The position numbers and the translations under genes are program-made. A stretch of 64,000 bases of DNA, taken from assembly GCA_030430625.1 (NCBI GenBank), contig JAUIKL010000002.1, forward strand, positions 1-64,000, written 5' to 3'. Shown piece after piece: positions 39,050-47,937 of the stretch. Under the pieces are notes generated by a model, which saw only the letters and a program-made list of their open reading frames with translations, was not told where the DNA came from and did no database searches. Positions within the stretch are counted from its first letter, which is position 1, and the number at the start of each line of letters is the position of its first letter. This DNA is from Gemmatimonadota bacterium (GTDB lineage Bacteria; Gemmatimonadota; Gemmatimonadetes; Longimicrobiales; Gaopeijiaceae).

Positions 39050-39979
39050 TCAGCCTCGGGGCGCGCCACGGCGGACGGCGAAGTCCGCGGCGAGGTTGAT
39101 GAGGAAGGTGATCACGAAGAGGAAGATCCCGAGCGTGAAGAGTGCCTGATAGTGCTCGGAGCCCCGCGGTGCGTCACCGAGCTCGGCGGCGATCGTGGCC
39201 GTGAGGGCTCGGACGGAGTCGAAGGGGGAGGTGGGGATGTTGATGGCGTGCCCACTCGCCATCAAAACGGCCATCGTCTCCCCGAAACCTCGACCCACCC
39301 CGAGGAGGAGGGCCGCCACCAGTCCGTTGCGACCGGCCGGGAGGACGACTTGCCACACCACCTGCCACCGGGTCGCACCCATGGCCTCCGCGGCTTCCCG
39401 GTAGCTGTCGGGGACAGCCTTCAACGCGTCCTCGGCGATCGTCGTCATGATCGGGGCCGCCATGAGGCCCAGGATCACGCCCGAGTTGAGCACCCCGACC
39501 CCGACGGGTTGATCGAAGGTGTCGATGATGAGCGGGCTCATGATCGAGAGCCCGATGAAACCCCACACGACCGACGGAATCGCGGCCAGGAGTTCGACCA
39601 GCACCTTCAAGCCCTCTCGCGTCCGCCCGGTCGCGAATTCGGCGATGAAGATCGCCGCGCCCAGGGAGAACGGGACCGCCACCAGCATCGCCAGCCCGGT
39701 CACTGCTGCCGTTCCGGCTATCAGAGCGAGCGCGCCGTAACGAGGGTTGTTCTCCGATGTGGGTCGCCACTCGATCGAGGTGAGGAACTCGCCGATGTCG
39801 AGTGTCCCGAAGACGAAGCCGAAGCCCTCGCGAGAGATGAAGACGAAGATCCCCATGACGAAGACGATGGCGGACACACCGCCGACGAAGACGAGGCCGC
39901 CCACGGCCTTGTCGACGTACCACGACCGACCCCGGTGATCGAGGTCGACCTTTGCGATGGACCCGCTGTCAGCGGGCAT
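39050..39979 (-). CDS. pstC: Phosphate ABC transporter permease PstC
   Basis: Multi-TM; REAAEAMGATRWQVVWQVVLPAGRNGLVAALLLGVGRGFGETMAVLMASG. Confidence 0.93.
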   Translation of the reverse strand: MPADSGSIAKVDLDHRGRSWYVDKAVGGLVFVGGVSAIVFVMGIFVFISREGFGFVFGTLDIGEFLTSIEWRPTSENNPRYGALALIAGTAAVTGLAMLVAVPFSLGAAIFIAEFATGRTREGLKVLVELLAAIPSVVWGFIGLSIMSPLIIDTFDQPVGVGVLNSGVILGLMAAPIMTTIAEDALKAVPDSYREAAEAMGATRWQVVWQVVLPAGRNGLVAALLLGVGRGFGETMAVLMASGHAINIPTSPFDSVRALTATIAAELGDAPRGSEHYQALFTLGIFLFVITFLINLAADFAVRRGAPRG

Positions 39980-41033
39980 CCGGACCTGCCAACGTCTTCA
40001 TGAGGTCCTGGACCCGGACCACGATCTCCTTGTACAGGGACTCGAAGTCCTCGTGCTCCTGCATGTCCCACTCGACCACCGTCGTCCTGTACGGGACGTG
40101 GCCCAGGCGCGCCCGCTCTCCCTCGCCGAGCACCACGACGACGTGATAGTGCTGCGGGCGATCGGTCAGAGACTCCAACCGGCTCGGTGCGGCCAGGGTC
40201 ACGTCGACGCCCCGGTCGTCCATGAGTTCGACGAGGCGGGGATCCAGCCGCTCCTTCGGGGCCCAGCCCGCGCTATCGTAACGCCCGCTTTCGGGGAACG
40301 CCTTCCTTGCGTACGCCTCGGCCATCTGGCTTCCGACGGCGTTGTCGGCATCGACGAAGAGGATCCGGTGGACCCGAGGGGGTGCCTCCTTACCCGACTG
40401 CACGAACGCCGTCTGCTCCGAGATGTTCTCGGCCTGCTCGGCGACACGCTTGATCAGGTTGATGATCCTGAGCAGCCCGAAGATGTCTCGAAGTGATGCC
40501 TTCTCTTCCTCGGCCGCCCGCAAGAGCTCCGCCATCACCGTCTCCAGGGTGAAGTCGGTCTTGTCGGCCATCCCGTAGGCCCTCCGCGCCGCCTCGACGT
40601 CACCGTCGTGGAACGCTTCGATGGCCTGGGCGAGCGTAACGCGAGCCTGCTGCCCGATCAGTTCGATGTCACGACCGACCGCCGCGGGCGGCGGCCCCGA
40701 CAGGCGCGCGACCTCACGTCCGATCGAGTCCGCATAGTCACCGACGCGTTCGAGCGCGACGTCGAGCCGGAGCACACCGGACGCGAAGCGGAGGTGCCCC
40801 GCGCTCGGGGCATGCCGAACGATGAATGCGTGACACAGTCGGTCGATCTGGTGGATTCGTCGGTTGACCTGGCGATCACCGAGGACGACACGGGCCGCCA
40901 GATTCCGATCGACCGTGATCAGCGCGGTGATCGCATCGTGGACCTGGTCTTCGACCAGGCTGCATACCGTCTTGAGCTTGCGACGGATCTCGTCTAGATC
41001 CGCCTCCATCCGCTCTTCGTAGTGGGAACTCAT
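39969..41033 (-). CDS. phoU: PhoU-like protein fused to a low-MW protein tyrosine phosphatase/ArsC-like domain with dead P-loop
   Basis: PhoU helices (RVGDYADSIGREVARL, RVAEQAENISEQTAFV); C-terminal ILFVDADNAVGSQMAEAYARKAFPESGRYDSAGW matching the LMWPTP pattern but lacking Cys and Arg. Confidence 0.87.
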   Translation of the reverse strand: MSSHYEERMEADLDEIRRKLKTVCSLVEDQVHDAITALITVDRNLAARVVLGDRQVNRRIHQIDRLCHAFIVRHAPSAGHLRFASGVLRLDVALERVGDYADSIGREVARLSGPPPAAVGRDIELIGQQARVTLAQAIEAFHDGDVEAARRAYGMADKTDFTLETVMAELLRAAEEEKASLRDIFGLLRIINLIKRVAEQAENISEQTAFVQSGKEAPPRVHRILFVDADNAVGSQMAEAYARKAFPESGRYDSAGWAPKERLDPRLVELMDDRGVDVTLAAPSRLESLTDRPQHYHVVVVLGEGERARLGHVPYRTTVVEWDMQEHEDFESLYKEIVVRVQDLMKTLAGPDAR

Positions 41034-41045
41034 CGTATCGACCCC

Positions 41046-41909
41046 TCAGCCGCAGTCGACCTCGACCGCCGGCGCGTACCCCATGTCACTGATGATACAC
41101 TGACCCTCGGGTCCAAGAATCCAGTCCATGTAAGCTCCCACCGCTCCCTCGGGCGTGCCGGCGGTGTACATGAAGAGCGGGCGGGCGATCGGGTAGCTAC
41201 CGTCGACGGCCGTCTGCACCGTGGCGGTCACACACGCACCACCGTCGACGACGACGCAGGGCATGGCGATGTGCTCTGTGGCGTACGCGAGACCGGAGTA
41301 CCCGATGGCACACGGGGTCTGCTCGACCAGCTCCACGACCTCCGAGGACCCGTTCATGTCCCGGGAGCCGAGCTTGAACTCGGACTCTCCGAGGACGGCT
41401 TCCCGGAAGTAGGCGTACGTGCCGGAGTTGTTCTGCCGGCTGACCCGAATGATCTCGTCACTCTGACAACCCGGGACCGAAACACCCACATCACTCCACG
41501 ACTCCAGGGTTCCGTCCTCACCGAAGATGCCTCTGAGCTGGCCCAGGGTGATCTCGGTCAGTGGATTGTCGGGATGGAGGAAGATCGCGAGCGCGTCGTA
41601 GCCGACGATGTGCTCGATCGGGTCCGTACCACCCTCGCGGGCCGAGGCGATTTCGCTCTCCCGCATGGCGCGACTCGAGTTCGCGATGTCGATCGTGCCG
41701 TTGATCATCGACGAGATCCCGGTCCCCGACCCTCCACCACTCACGGCCACGGCCACGTTGGGGGCGATCTCGCGATAACGCTCAGCCCACGCCTGTGCGA
41801 CGTTGACGAGCGTATCAGATCCGCGGTTCTGAATGACGGTGCGGTCCCCCGCACCCCCACAGGCCAGGGTAAGCAGGATCACGGACATCAGGGGGGTGCG
41901 TCGCTTCAC
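41046..41909 (-). CDS. pstS: Phosphate-binding lipoprotein PstS-like
   Basis: NRGSDTLVNVAQAWAERYREIAPNVAVAVSGGGSGTGISSMINGTIDIANSSR; lipobox LTLACG; GTG start. Confidence 0.9.
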   Translation of the reverse strand: MKRRTPLMSVILLTLACGGAGDRTVIQNRGSDTLVNVAQAWAERYREIAPNVAVAVSGGGSGTGISSMINGTIDIANSSRAMRESEIASAREGGTDPIEHIVGYDALAIFLHPDNPLTEITLGQLRGIFGEDGTLESWSDVGVSVPGCQSDEIIRVSRQNNSGTYAYFREAVLGESEFKLGSRDMNGSSEVVELVEQTPCAIGYSGLAYATEHIAMPCVVVDGGACVTATVQTAVDGSYPIARPLFMYTAGTPEGAVGAYMDWILGPEGQCIISDMGYAPAVEVDCG

Positions 41910-41938
41910 TCGGCTCCTCCGTTCGTGGGGCGCGGCAA

Positions 41939-41970
41939 GAATATCACACAGCGAGACATGAATGTCACAC
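41939..41970. promoter_or_regulatory. Pair of 11-bp direct repeats GAAT(A/G)TCACAC, 21-bp period, in the pstS/creatininase divergent region
   Basis: gaatatcacac at 41939 and gaatgtcacac at 41960; on the - strand the proximal repeat contains TGATATTCT resembling an extended -10. Confidence 0.45.
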
Positions 41971-42051
41971 GCGAGCACACCGGCCGCCCTTGCCAGCCGT
42001 CCATCACCCACGGCACAATCCGCTCACTCACCTCAGCCACCGAGTACGACT

Positions 42052-42849
42052 ATGCGCCTTCTGGTTACAGCCGCCCTTCTCGTGTGCGCGTCGGCCACGC
42101 CGCTCGCCGCCCAGATCCTCCCCTCCGTATTCCTCGAGGAGTTGACGTGGACCGAGGTCCGCGACGCGATCGACTCCGGGACGACGACGATCATCATCCC
42201 CACGGCGGGGACGGAACAGAACGGACCGCACATGGTCCTGGGCAAGCACAAGTTCATCATCAACCACGCGTCGGCCATGATCGCGCGTGAGTTGGGTAAC
42301 GCCCTCGTCGCCCCTGTGGTGACCTACGTGCCCGAGGGAGACGTGAACAACCCCACCCGAGGACACATGTCCAAGGCCGGGACGATCACCCTTCCCGAGG
42401 AGTACTACATGAAGCTCCTCGAGTACGCCGCGCGCAGCCTCGAAGTCCACGGCTTCACCGACATCGTCATGATCGGTGACAGCGGCGGGAACCAGAACGG
42501 GATGGAGCAGGTCGCCAACATGTTGAACGAGGAGTGGGGTGCCGGCGGCGCTCGGGTCCACTTCGTCGGTGACTACTACGGCAACAACGGATTCCGCGAG
42601 TGGCTGATCGAGCAGGGCGAGACGCCCGAGACGATCGGGGGCCATGCCGGCATCTCGGACACGTCCCAGCTCCTCGCGGTCGATCCGCGCCACATCCGCA
42701 CGGACAAGCTGGCTCCGCGAGGCGGCGGACCGGACAGCGGTGTGTCCGGTGATCCGACGCGCGCTTCGGTCGAGCGCGGCGTCATGGGAATCCAGTTCAA
42801 GGTCGACGCGGCCCTGAACCAGATCCGCGCCTTGATGGGCAACCAGTAG
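42052..42849 (+). CDS. Creatininase family secreted protein
   Basis: FLEELTWTEVRDAIDSGTTTIIIPTAGTEQNGPHM; GDSGGNQNGM. Confidence 0.88.
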   Translation: MRLLVTAALLVCASATPLAAQILPSVFLEELTWTEVRDAIDSGTTTIIIPTAGTEQNGPHMVLGKHKFIINHASAMIARELGNALVAPVVTYVPEGDVNNPTRGHMSKAGTITLPEEYYMKLLEYAARSLEVHGFTDIVMIGDSGGNQNGMEQVANMLNEEWGAGGARVHFVGDYYGNNGFREWLIEQGETPETIGGHAGISDTSQLLAVDPRHIRTDKLAPRGGGPDSGVSGDPTRASVERGVMGIQFKVDAALNQIRALMGNQ

Positions 42850-42873
42850 CCCCGGGCCGGCCACGCAGTCCCG

Positions 42874-42920
42874 AACGGCCGGGAGCGCCGCGCTGACACG
42901 CGCGGTCGCTCCCGGCCGTT
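42874..42920. terminator. Bidirectional terminator between convergent genes
   Basis: aacggccgggagcg-ccgcgc-tgacac-gcgcgg-t-cgctcccggccgtt: 14+6 bp stem with a single bulge. Confidence 0.75.
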
Positions 42921-42926
42921 TCCTTG

Positions 42927-44303
42927 TCAGCCCCCGGTTCGGCGGAGCCGATACAAACCGGAGATGGCGTCCACATCGAGCCTTCCTGCTTCCGGGGCGA
43001 ACGTGTAGGTCGTCCGGCCTTCCTCCCACACCCAACCGCCCCGGTACCGGAGGGTGGAGGGCTCGGAGAGCGATCCGTCGCCCTGGATCCGGCGAAGCGT
43101 GAGATCACGTCCCTCGGCCTCGATCACCAGAGACACCGTCGCCCCCCTTCCCTCGCCTGTGAACTCACCGGTGATCCGGGACAGGTCACGCGTGACGGCT
43201 GGCTCGACCGACTCGACGCGCGGGCCGAGGACCGCTTCCGCGAGCTGGTCCGCCAGCTCCCCCGGACCGACCGGACCCGTCCCGTTCTGGAGCACGACGA
43301 CGGAGAGCCGTTCGTCCGGGTAGTAGTCGAGAGACGACAGGAAACCGTTGATCCCGCCACCGTGGGACAGAACCCTGCGATCACCGTCGACGAACACCGA
43401 AATCCCCTTCGCGTACCGCGTCGGGGTCCCGTCGTTCAGGGGCTCCGCGGTGATCAGCGACCGATACGAGGCCGGGGAGAGGATCTCCCCTTCGTGCACG
43501 GCCCGATTCCACCGAACCAGATCCTCGACCGTCGAGCAGAGGGACCCGGCCGCGTAGGGCCATGTGTGATCCAGGTATCGGGCCCGAATCACTTCATCCG
43601 GTCCGATGGCATCGTAGCCGTGCGCCCGCCGACTCCGCACACGCGCTTCGCTGCAGTAGTACGAGTCGACCATACCCGCAGGCGCGAAGAGGCGCTCCCG
43701 GACGAAGTCTTCGTAGCTCAGCCCCGAAACCGCTTCGATGATCAGGCCGAGGAAGAAGTAACCCGAGTTGTTGTAGATCAGGGCTTCACCGGGCTCGAAC
43801 TGGAACGGCTCCGCCTCGACGAGACGCACCAGAGTGTCCCGCGGCAGGTCCAGCGGCGTCAGCTCGCCGAAGAAGGGAAGTTCGGTGTAGCCGCGAATCC
43901 CGGAGGTGTGATCGAGGAGGCGGCGAACCGACACCTCTCTCCCGCGAAGATCGTAGTCGATGTATCGGTCGAAGCTGGCTTCGAGATCGATCCGGCCCTC
44001 TTCGGCCAGAAGCAGGACGGCCGCCGCGGTGAACTGCTTCGTGACCGATCCGATCTCGTAGCTCGCGTGCCCATCGGTAGGGGTCGCGACGTCCCACTCG
44101 AGGTCGACCCATCCGTACCCCCGTTGGAGAATCACCTCGTCTCCCCGGACCACCGCTACGGAAACTCCGGGAACGATGGGACTGTCGACATGTGCTCGAG
44201 CCAGCGAGTCGAGCGTCTCCTCCAGAGCCGGGGCAGCGACCTGAGCTGCGACGGGTGCAGCGGCGGGCACGGCCGCGGCCAGGAAGAAGAGGGGCGCCAC
44301 CAT
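42927..44303 (-). CDS. Serine hydrolase (beta-lactamase/class C PBP-like)
   Basis: SVTK (SxxK), YNN, SHGG motifs; signal peptide; start trimmed to MVAPLFFLAAAVP. Confidence 0.88.
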   Translation of the reverse strand: MVAPLFFLAAAVPAAAPVAAQVAAPALEETLDSLARAHVDSPIVPGVSVAVVRGDEVILQRGYGWVDLEWDVATPTDGHASYEIGSVTKQFTAAAVLLLAEEGRIDLEASFDRYIDYDLRGREVSVRRLLDHTSGIRGYTELPFFGELTPLDLPRDTLVRLVEAEPFQFEPGEALIYNNSGYFFLGLIIEAVSGLSYEDFVRERLFAPAGMVDSYYCSEARVRSRRAHGYDAIGPDEVIRARYLDHTWPYAAGSLCSTVEDLVRWNRAVHEGEILSPASYRSLITAEPLNDGTPTRYAKGISVFVDGDRRVLSHGGGINGFLSSLDYYPDERLSVVVLQNGTGPVGPGELADQLAEAVLGPRVESVEPAVTRDLSRITGEFTGEGRGATVSLVIEAEGRDLTLRRIQGDGSLSEPSTLRYRGGWVWEEGRTTYTFAPEAGRLDVDAISGLYRLRRTGG

Positions 44304-44446
44304 GGTCCATCGCCTCACACCGCACCTCCGCTCCGAGGTTTCGCTCGCCCCGCGAGGGCTCACCCCATCGATCATGCTTCGGACCGCGCCCAACCACCAC
44401 CCTGGACATCGTTGACCTCGCACGGCGGGGCGTGGGATCATACCAG

Positions 44447-45187
44447 ATGAGCCACGACACTCGCCCGACGACGGGGTCCGCCCCGATCTCCCTTCGCCTC
44501 GAAGGAGAACGCATCGTCGAGACGGTGGAGCGCCTGAGCCGACGCATCGGGGAACGCTTTCCCGACTCGGGCCTCAACCGCCTCGGATCGGACCTCCTCG
44601 AGATTGCTCGACACACTCAGGAGCACCTGGACGAGATCGCCCGCCCGATCCTCTGGCTCCGGACCGCGACCTGGCTGATGGCGACCCTCCTGATCGCCGG
44701 CGCACTGGCCGCCTTCTGGGCGGTGCTCGCAGCCATCCCCGAGGGCTTCGAGAACCCCCTGGAAGCGGTCCAGGTCCTCGAGGCCGGGATCCAGGACGTG
44801 GTCTTCGTCGGCTTCGGCCTGGTCTTCCTCGTCACGGCGGAGAACCGACTTCGGCGAAAACAGGCGCTCGTCTTCCTCCGGGAGCTTCGTGCGCTGGCTC
44901 ACATCGTGGACATGCATCAGTTGACCAAGGATCCCGATCGGCTCCTCCACCCGGTCGAGGATACGGCGTCGTCCCCGAGTCGCGTTCTCACGCGGGACGA
45001 GCTCGGTCGGTACCTCGACTACTGTTCCGAGATCCTCAGCCTGACATCGAAGCTGGCCGCGCTCTACGCGCAGCGTTTCGACGACTCCGTGGTTCTCCAG
45101 GCGGTCGACGAAGTCGAGGTCCTCACCGGTGGGCTGAGCAACAAGATCTGGCAGAAGATCATGATGCTGGACCAGGCTCACGGCTGA
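44447..45187 (+). CDS. Membrane protein of unknown function with two TM helices
   Basis: Two hydrophobic segments (TWLMATLLIAGALAAFWAVLA; DVVFVGFGLVFLV) flanked by helical regions; start MSHDTRPT. Confidence 0.7.
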   Translation: MSHDTRPTTGSAPISLRLEGERIVETVERLSRRIGERFPDSGLNRLGSDLLEIARHTQEHLDEIARPILWLRTATWLMATLLIAGALAAFWAVLAAIPEGFENPLEAVQVLEAGIQDVVFVGFGLVFLVTAENRLRRKQALVFLRELRALAHIVDMHQLTKDPDRLLHPVEDTASSPSRVLTRDELGRYLDYCSEILSLTSKLAALYAQRFDDSVVLQAVDEVEVLTGGLSNKIWQKIMMLDQAHG

Positions 45188-45189
45188 GG

Positions 45190-46218
45190 TCAGCGCGCCT
45201 CGAACATCGTGTTCGGGAGGAGTTCGAAGTACGAGAGGGATTCGTTGGCGGCGTACACGTTGCACGAGGCGTAGCGGACGCTCGTCCGCATGTCCAACGA
45301 AGAAGGCGAATTGTTCGCGTCCAACCCCGCGATCAGCATGCCGTCCACGGAGCCGCCCCCAAGGAAGCCGAGGAAGGGCTCGTCCATGTTCTCGACGAGG
45401 ACGATCCCGTCCCAGTTGAAGAGGAACCAGGGTCGGAAGTTGCCGACCCAGATGAGCACGCCCCGGTTGTGGCGCCCGGCGGTGTTGAGGATCGAAGCCC
45501 CCGTGTAGCGGACGAGGGGGAACGAGTCGGCCGGGATCGATCCGAGAGAAGGCAGCGTGTTTTCGTAGTCCACCGGGAAGTCCGGGTCGCTCAGCACGTC
45601 CCACCGCGCCACGATCGAGTCCCGTACTTCCGTCCATCCGCCGGGCCAGAGCTCGAAGAGTGGCACGCCGACCGACGTGCCGAGTACCGACGATCGGGCC
45701 ACCACACCCGCGATCGGCGTCGCGCCTCCCCCCGGGCACTGCAGAAAGGTGTTAGTGTCGATTCCGACCGTCGTGCCGAGCGGGTGCACGATGAGGCTGT
45801 TCACCGAAGTCACCAGAGCCGCCATGTGCGGAATCGGTCGGCGATGCAGGACCGCCTGGGCCGCCACGATCCGACGGGCCGGTGAGTCGGGCGTGCGCGG
45901 ATCCGCGACGGTCGCCTCGGCCTTCAGGGTGTATACGTGGGTCAGCGAATCGGTCTCCGCCATCTTCCGGGGCGTGACGACGACGACGCCGTCGCCCATG
46001 GCATAGGTCACGGTGTCGGGCACCGTCCCCGAGTGTTCACCCACGAAGCGCTCGATCCCCGCGCGCGCTACTGCCAGCGCCTCGTCTCCCTGGCTGGAGT
46101 AGCGAGCCATCGCGCCCTCGGACGCGACGACGAGGTAGCCGGCCGCCCCCGCCACCGAGATGGCGAACAGCATGAACACGACGAGCGCGAGGACGAAGCC
46201 GCGGTCGGCGCGTGTCAT
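45190..46218 (-). CDS. PilX-like pilus assembly protein
   Basis: RGFVLALVVFMLFAISVAGAAGYLVVASEG N-terminal helix; in minor pilin operon. Confidence 0.7.
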   Translation of the reverse strand: MTRADRGFVLALVVFMLFAISVAGAAGYLVVASEGAMARYSSQGDEALAVARAGIERFVGEHSGTVPDTVTYAMGDGVVVVTPRKMAETDSLTHVYTLKAEATVADPRTPDSPARRIVAAQAVLHRRPIPHMAALVTSVNSLIVHPLGTTVGIDTNTFLQCPGGGATPIAGVVARSSVLGTSVGVPLFELWPGGWTEVRDSIVARWDVLSDPDFPVDYENTLPSLGSIPADSFPLVRYTGASILNTAGRHNRGVLIWVGNFRPWFLFNWDGIVLVENMDEPFLGFLGGGSVDGMLIAGLDANNSPSSLDMRTSVRYASCNVYAANESLSYFELLPNTMFEAR

Positions 46219-47054
46219 CGGATCTGCCTCACCGCGATCTCGGTCGACCAGCCGAAGGTGACGTCGTCCAGTCCGCCGGTGGCCGCGGTCTTTCGGGCGT
46301 TCGCCACGACACGGATCGCGTCGATGGCTCCGACCGAGGCCGCAGTCACGGTGTCCACGTACGTGGAGCTGCCTGCCACCCGATACTGGAACTGAGCGGT
46401 CGAATCCATCCCGGTGACGAACTCGAGTTCTGCGAAGCCTCGCGGTGTCCGGAAGAGCGATGTCGAGACCGAATCGAGGACGGAGAGACCGAAGGTGTAC
46501 GTCGCCTCCCTGAAGAGCATCACGACGTCGCCCTCGACAGGGGTCGTCGAGAAGAGGCCGTTGAGCCCGACGATCCGATGGAATTCGGTACTCGCGCCCG
46601 TCGTGTCGGCACCGGCCGCGGCACACCCGGACGCCGAGCCCGCATCCGACCCGTTCAACGTGGACCAGTCGGCCAGCGCGTACTCCCACGTCGAGTCGTT
46701 GCGAAGCGCGAGGCCGGCCACGGTAGAGGTGTTCAGGCGCGCCTCACCACCCGGCGTCTGGATGTCACCGAGCGAACTGCTGGCCTTGTTACAGATCACC
46801 GACGTGGCGATGGGGGAGCGGATGGTCAGCGTCCGGGCGCCCGCCACGACGATGCCGTCCTCGGCGGCGCTGCGGATATCGAGCCCGAGAAGTTGCGTGG
46901 CGGCGCGGGCGTTGTCCTGGACCTCGGCCCGCAGGGTGAGGGTCGAGTAGAAGGTGTTCTGAACCAGGAAGGCGTGCGTGGCCAACGCGATCACGAGGCT
47001 CGACAGGACCAACGCAATCAGCGTCTCGACCAACGTGAAGCCCCCGGGCCGCAT
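46215..47054 (-). CDS. PilW-like minor pilin
   Basis: Prepilin leader MRPGGFTLVETLIALVLSSLVIALATHAF. Confidence 0.82.
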   Translation of the reverse strand: MRPGGFTLVETLIALVLSSLVIALATHAFLVQNTFYSTLTLRAEVQDNARAATQLLGLDIRSAAEDGIVVAGARTLTIRSPIATSVICNKASSSLGDIQTPGGEARLNTSTVAGLALRNDSTWEYALADWSTLNGSDAGSASGCAAAGADTTGASTEFHRIVGLNGLFSTTPVEGDVVMLFREATYTFGLSVLDSVSTSLFRTPRGFAELEFVTGMDSTAQFQYRVAGSSTYVDTVTAASVGAIDAIRVVANARKTAATGGLDDVTFGWSTEIAVRQIR

Positions 47055-47452
47055 CACCAGACTCCCGACACGTACGACGTAACGTCGTGTGTGGGCCCCG
47101 TCCCCGATGCGGACGAGATCGTGACATCGATCCGCGCCAACACCGCCGTCATCGATGTGACGACGATGGTGCGCTCGTACGACCACCCCTGGACGGTCGT
47201 CGTGTCGACGGTGGTTCCGGCTCCGAGTGAGTCGAGCGGCATCGACTCCAGGCTGTCCAGGGTCGCGCTGGCCAGCGCGACGATCTCGGATCGGGCCCCG
47301 GCGTTCCGGATCTGGCCGGTGAGCGCACTTCCCGCCTGCATCACCATGAGGATCCCGGCGGAGAAGATGACGAGCGCCCCCACGACTTCGATCAGGGTGA
47401 AGCCACCGACGCACCCACGCACCCGCCCCCCCTTGCAGGACATCGCCCTCAA
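47054..47452 (-). CDS. PilV-like minor pilin
   Basis: GGFTLIEVVGALVIFSAGILMVMQAGSAL. Confidence 0.8.
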   Translation of the reverse strand: MRAMSCKGGRVRGCVGGFTLIEVVGALVIFSAGILMVMQAGSALTGQIRNAGARSEIVALASATLDSLESMPLDSLGAGTTVDTTTVQGWSYERTIVVTSMTAVLARIDVTISSASGTGPTHDVTSYVSGVW

Positions 47453-47937
47453 CTCTGCTCGATCCTCGAGGCCCCCATACCGTTGAACGTTACACGGTAC
47501 GTCGTGGGACCGGCAGAAAAAGTCGCCGTGGCAATCGCACTGCCCCAGGGCGTGACATCGGCCATACCCCTCGAATCGAAAAGGAGGGAGTCCCCGCTGA
47601 GGTCGAGGGTGATGGCCGTCAGCTCGATTTCACCGTTGGCCCCGAATCGCCGGCGGGCGATCTCCGTCGAGGTCGAGGGAGAGACCACTTCGTATAGGAG
47701 CGTCCCTTCGAAGAAGCGGACGACGACCGGCTCGTTGACACGGATCGCGTAGCTCCGAGCCGCCGTCAGATCTTGAGCGAACACCTGCGCCGCTCGGCGC
47801 GCGGCATCGCGTCGGAAGTAGTCCGAGAAGGTCAGGGTACCGAACGTCATGACGATCGCGGCGATCGTGACGACGATGAGGAGCTCGATCAGCGTGAAGC
47901 CACGCCGCATCCCGCCCGCCCCCCCTCGGCCCGACAT
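47449..47937 (-). CDS. FimT/GspH-like minor pseudopilin
   Basis: MRRGFTLIELLIVVTIAAIVMTFGTLTF; start may be 47910 instead of 47937. Confidence 0.83.
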   Translation of the reverse strand: MSGRGGAGGMRRGFTLIELLIVVTIAAIVMTFGTLTFSDYFRRDAARRAAQVFAQDLTAARSYAIRVNEPVVVRFFEGTLLYEVVSPSTSTEIARRRFGANGEIELTAITLDLSGDSLLFDSRGMADVTPWGSAIATATFSAGPTTYRVTFNGMGASRIEQS

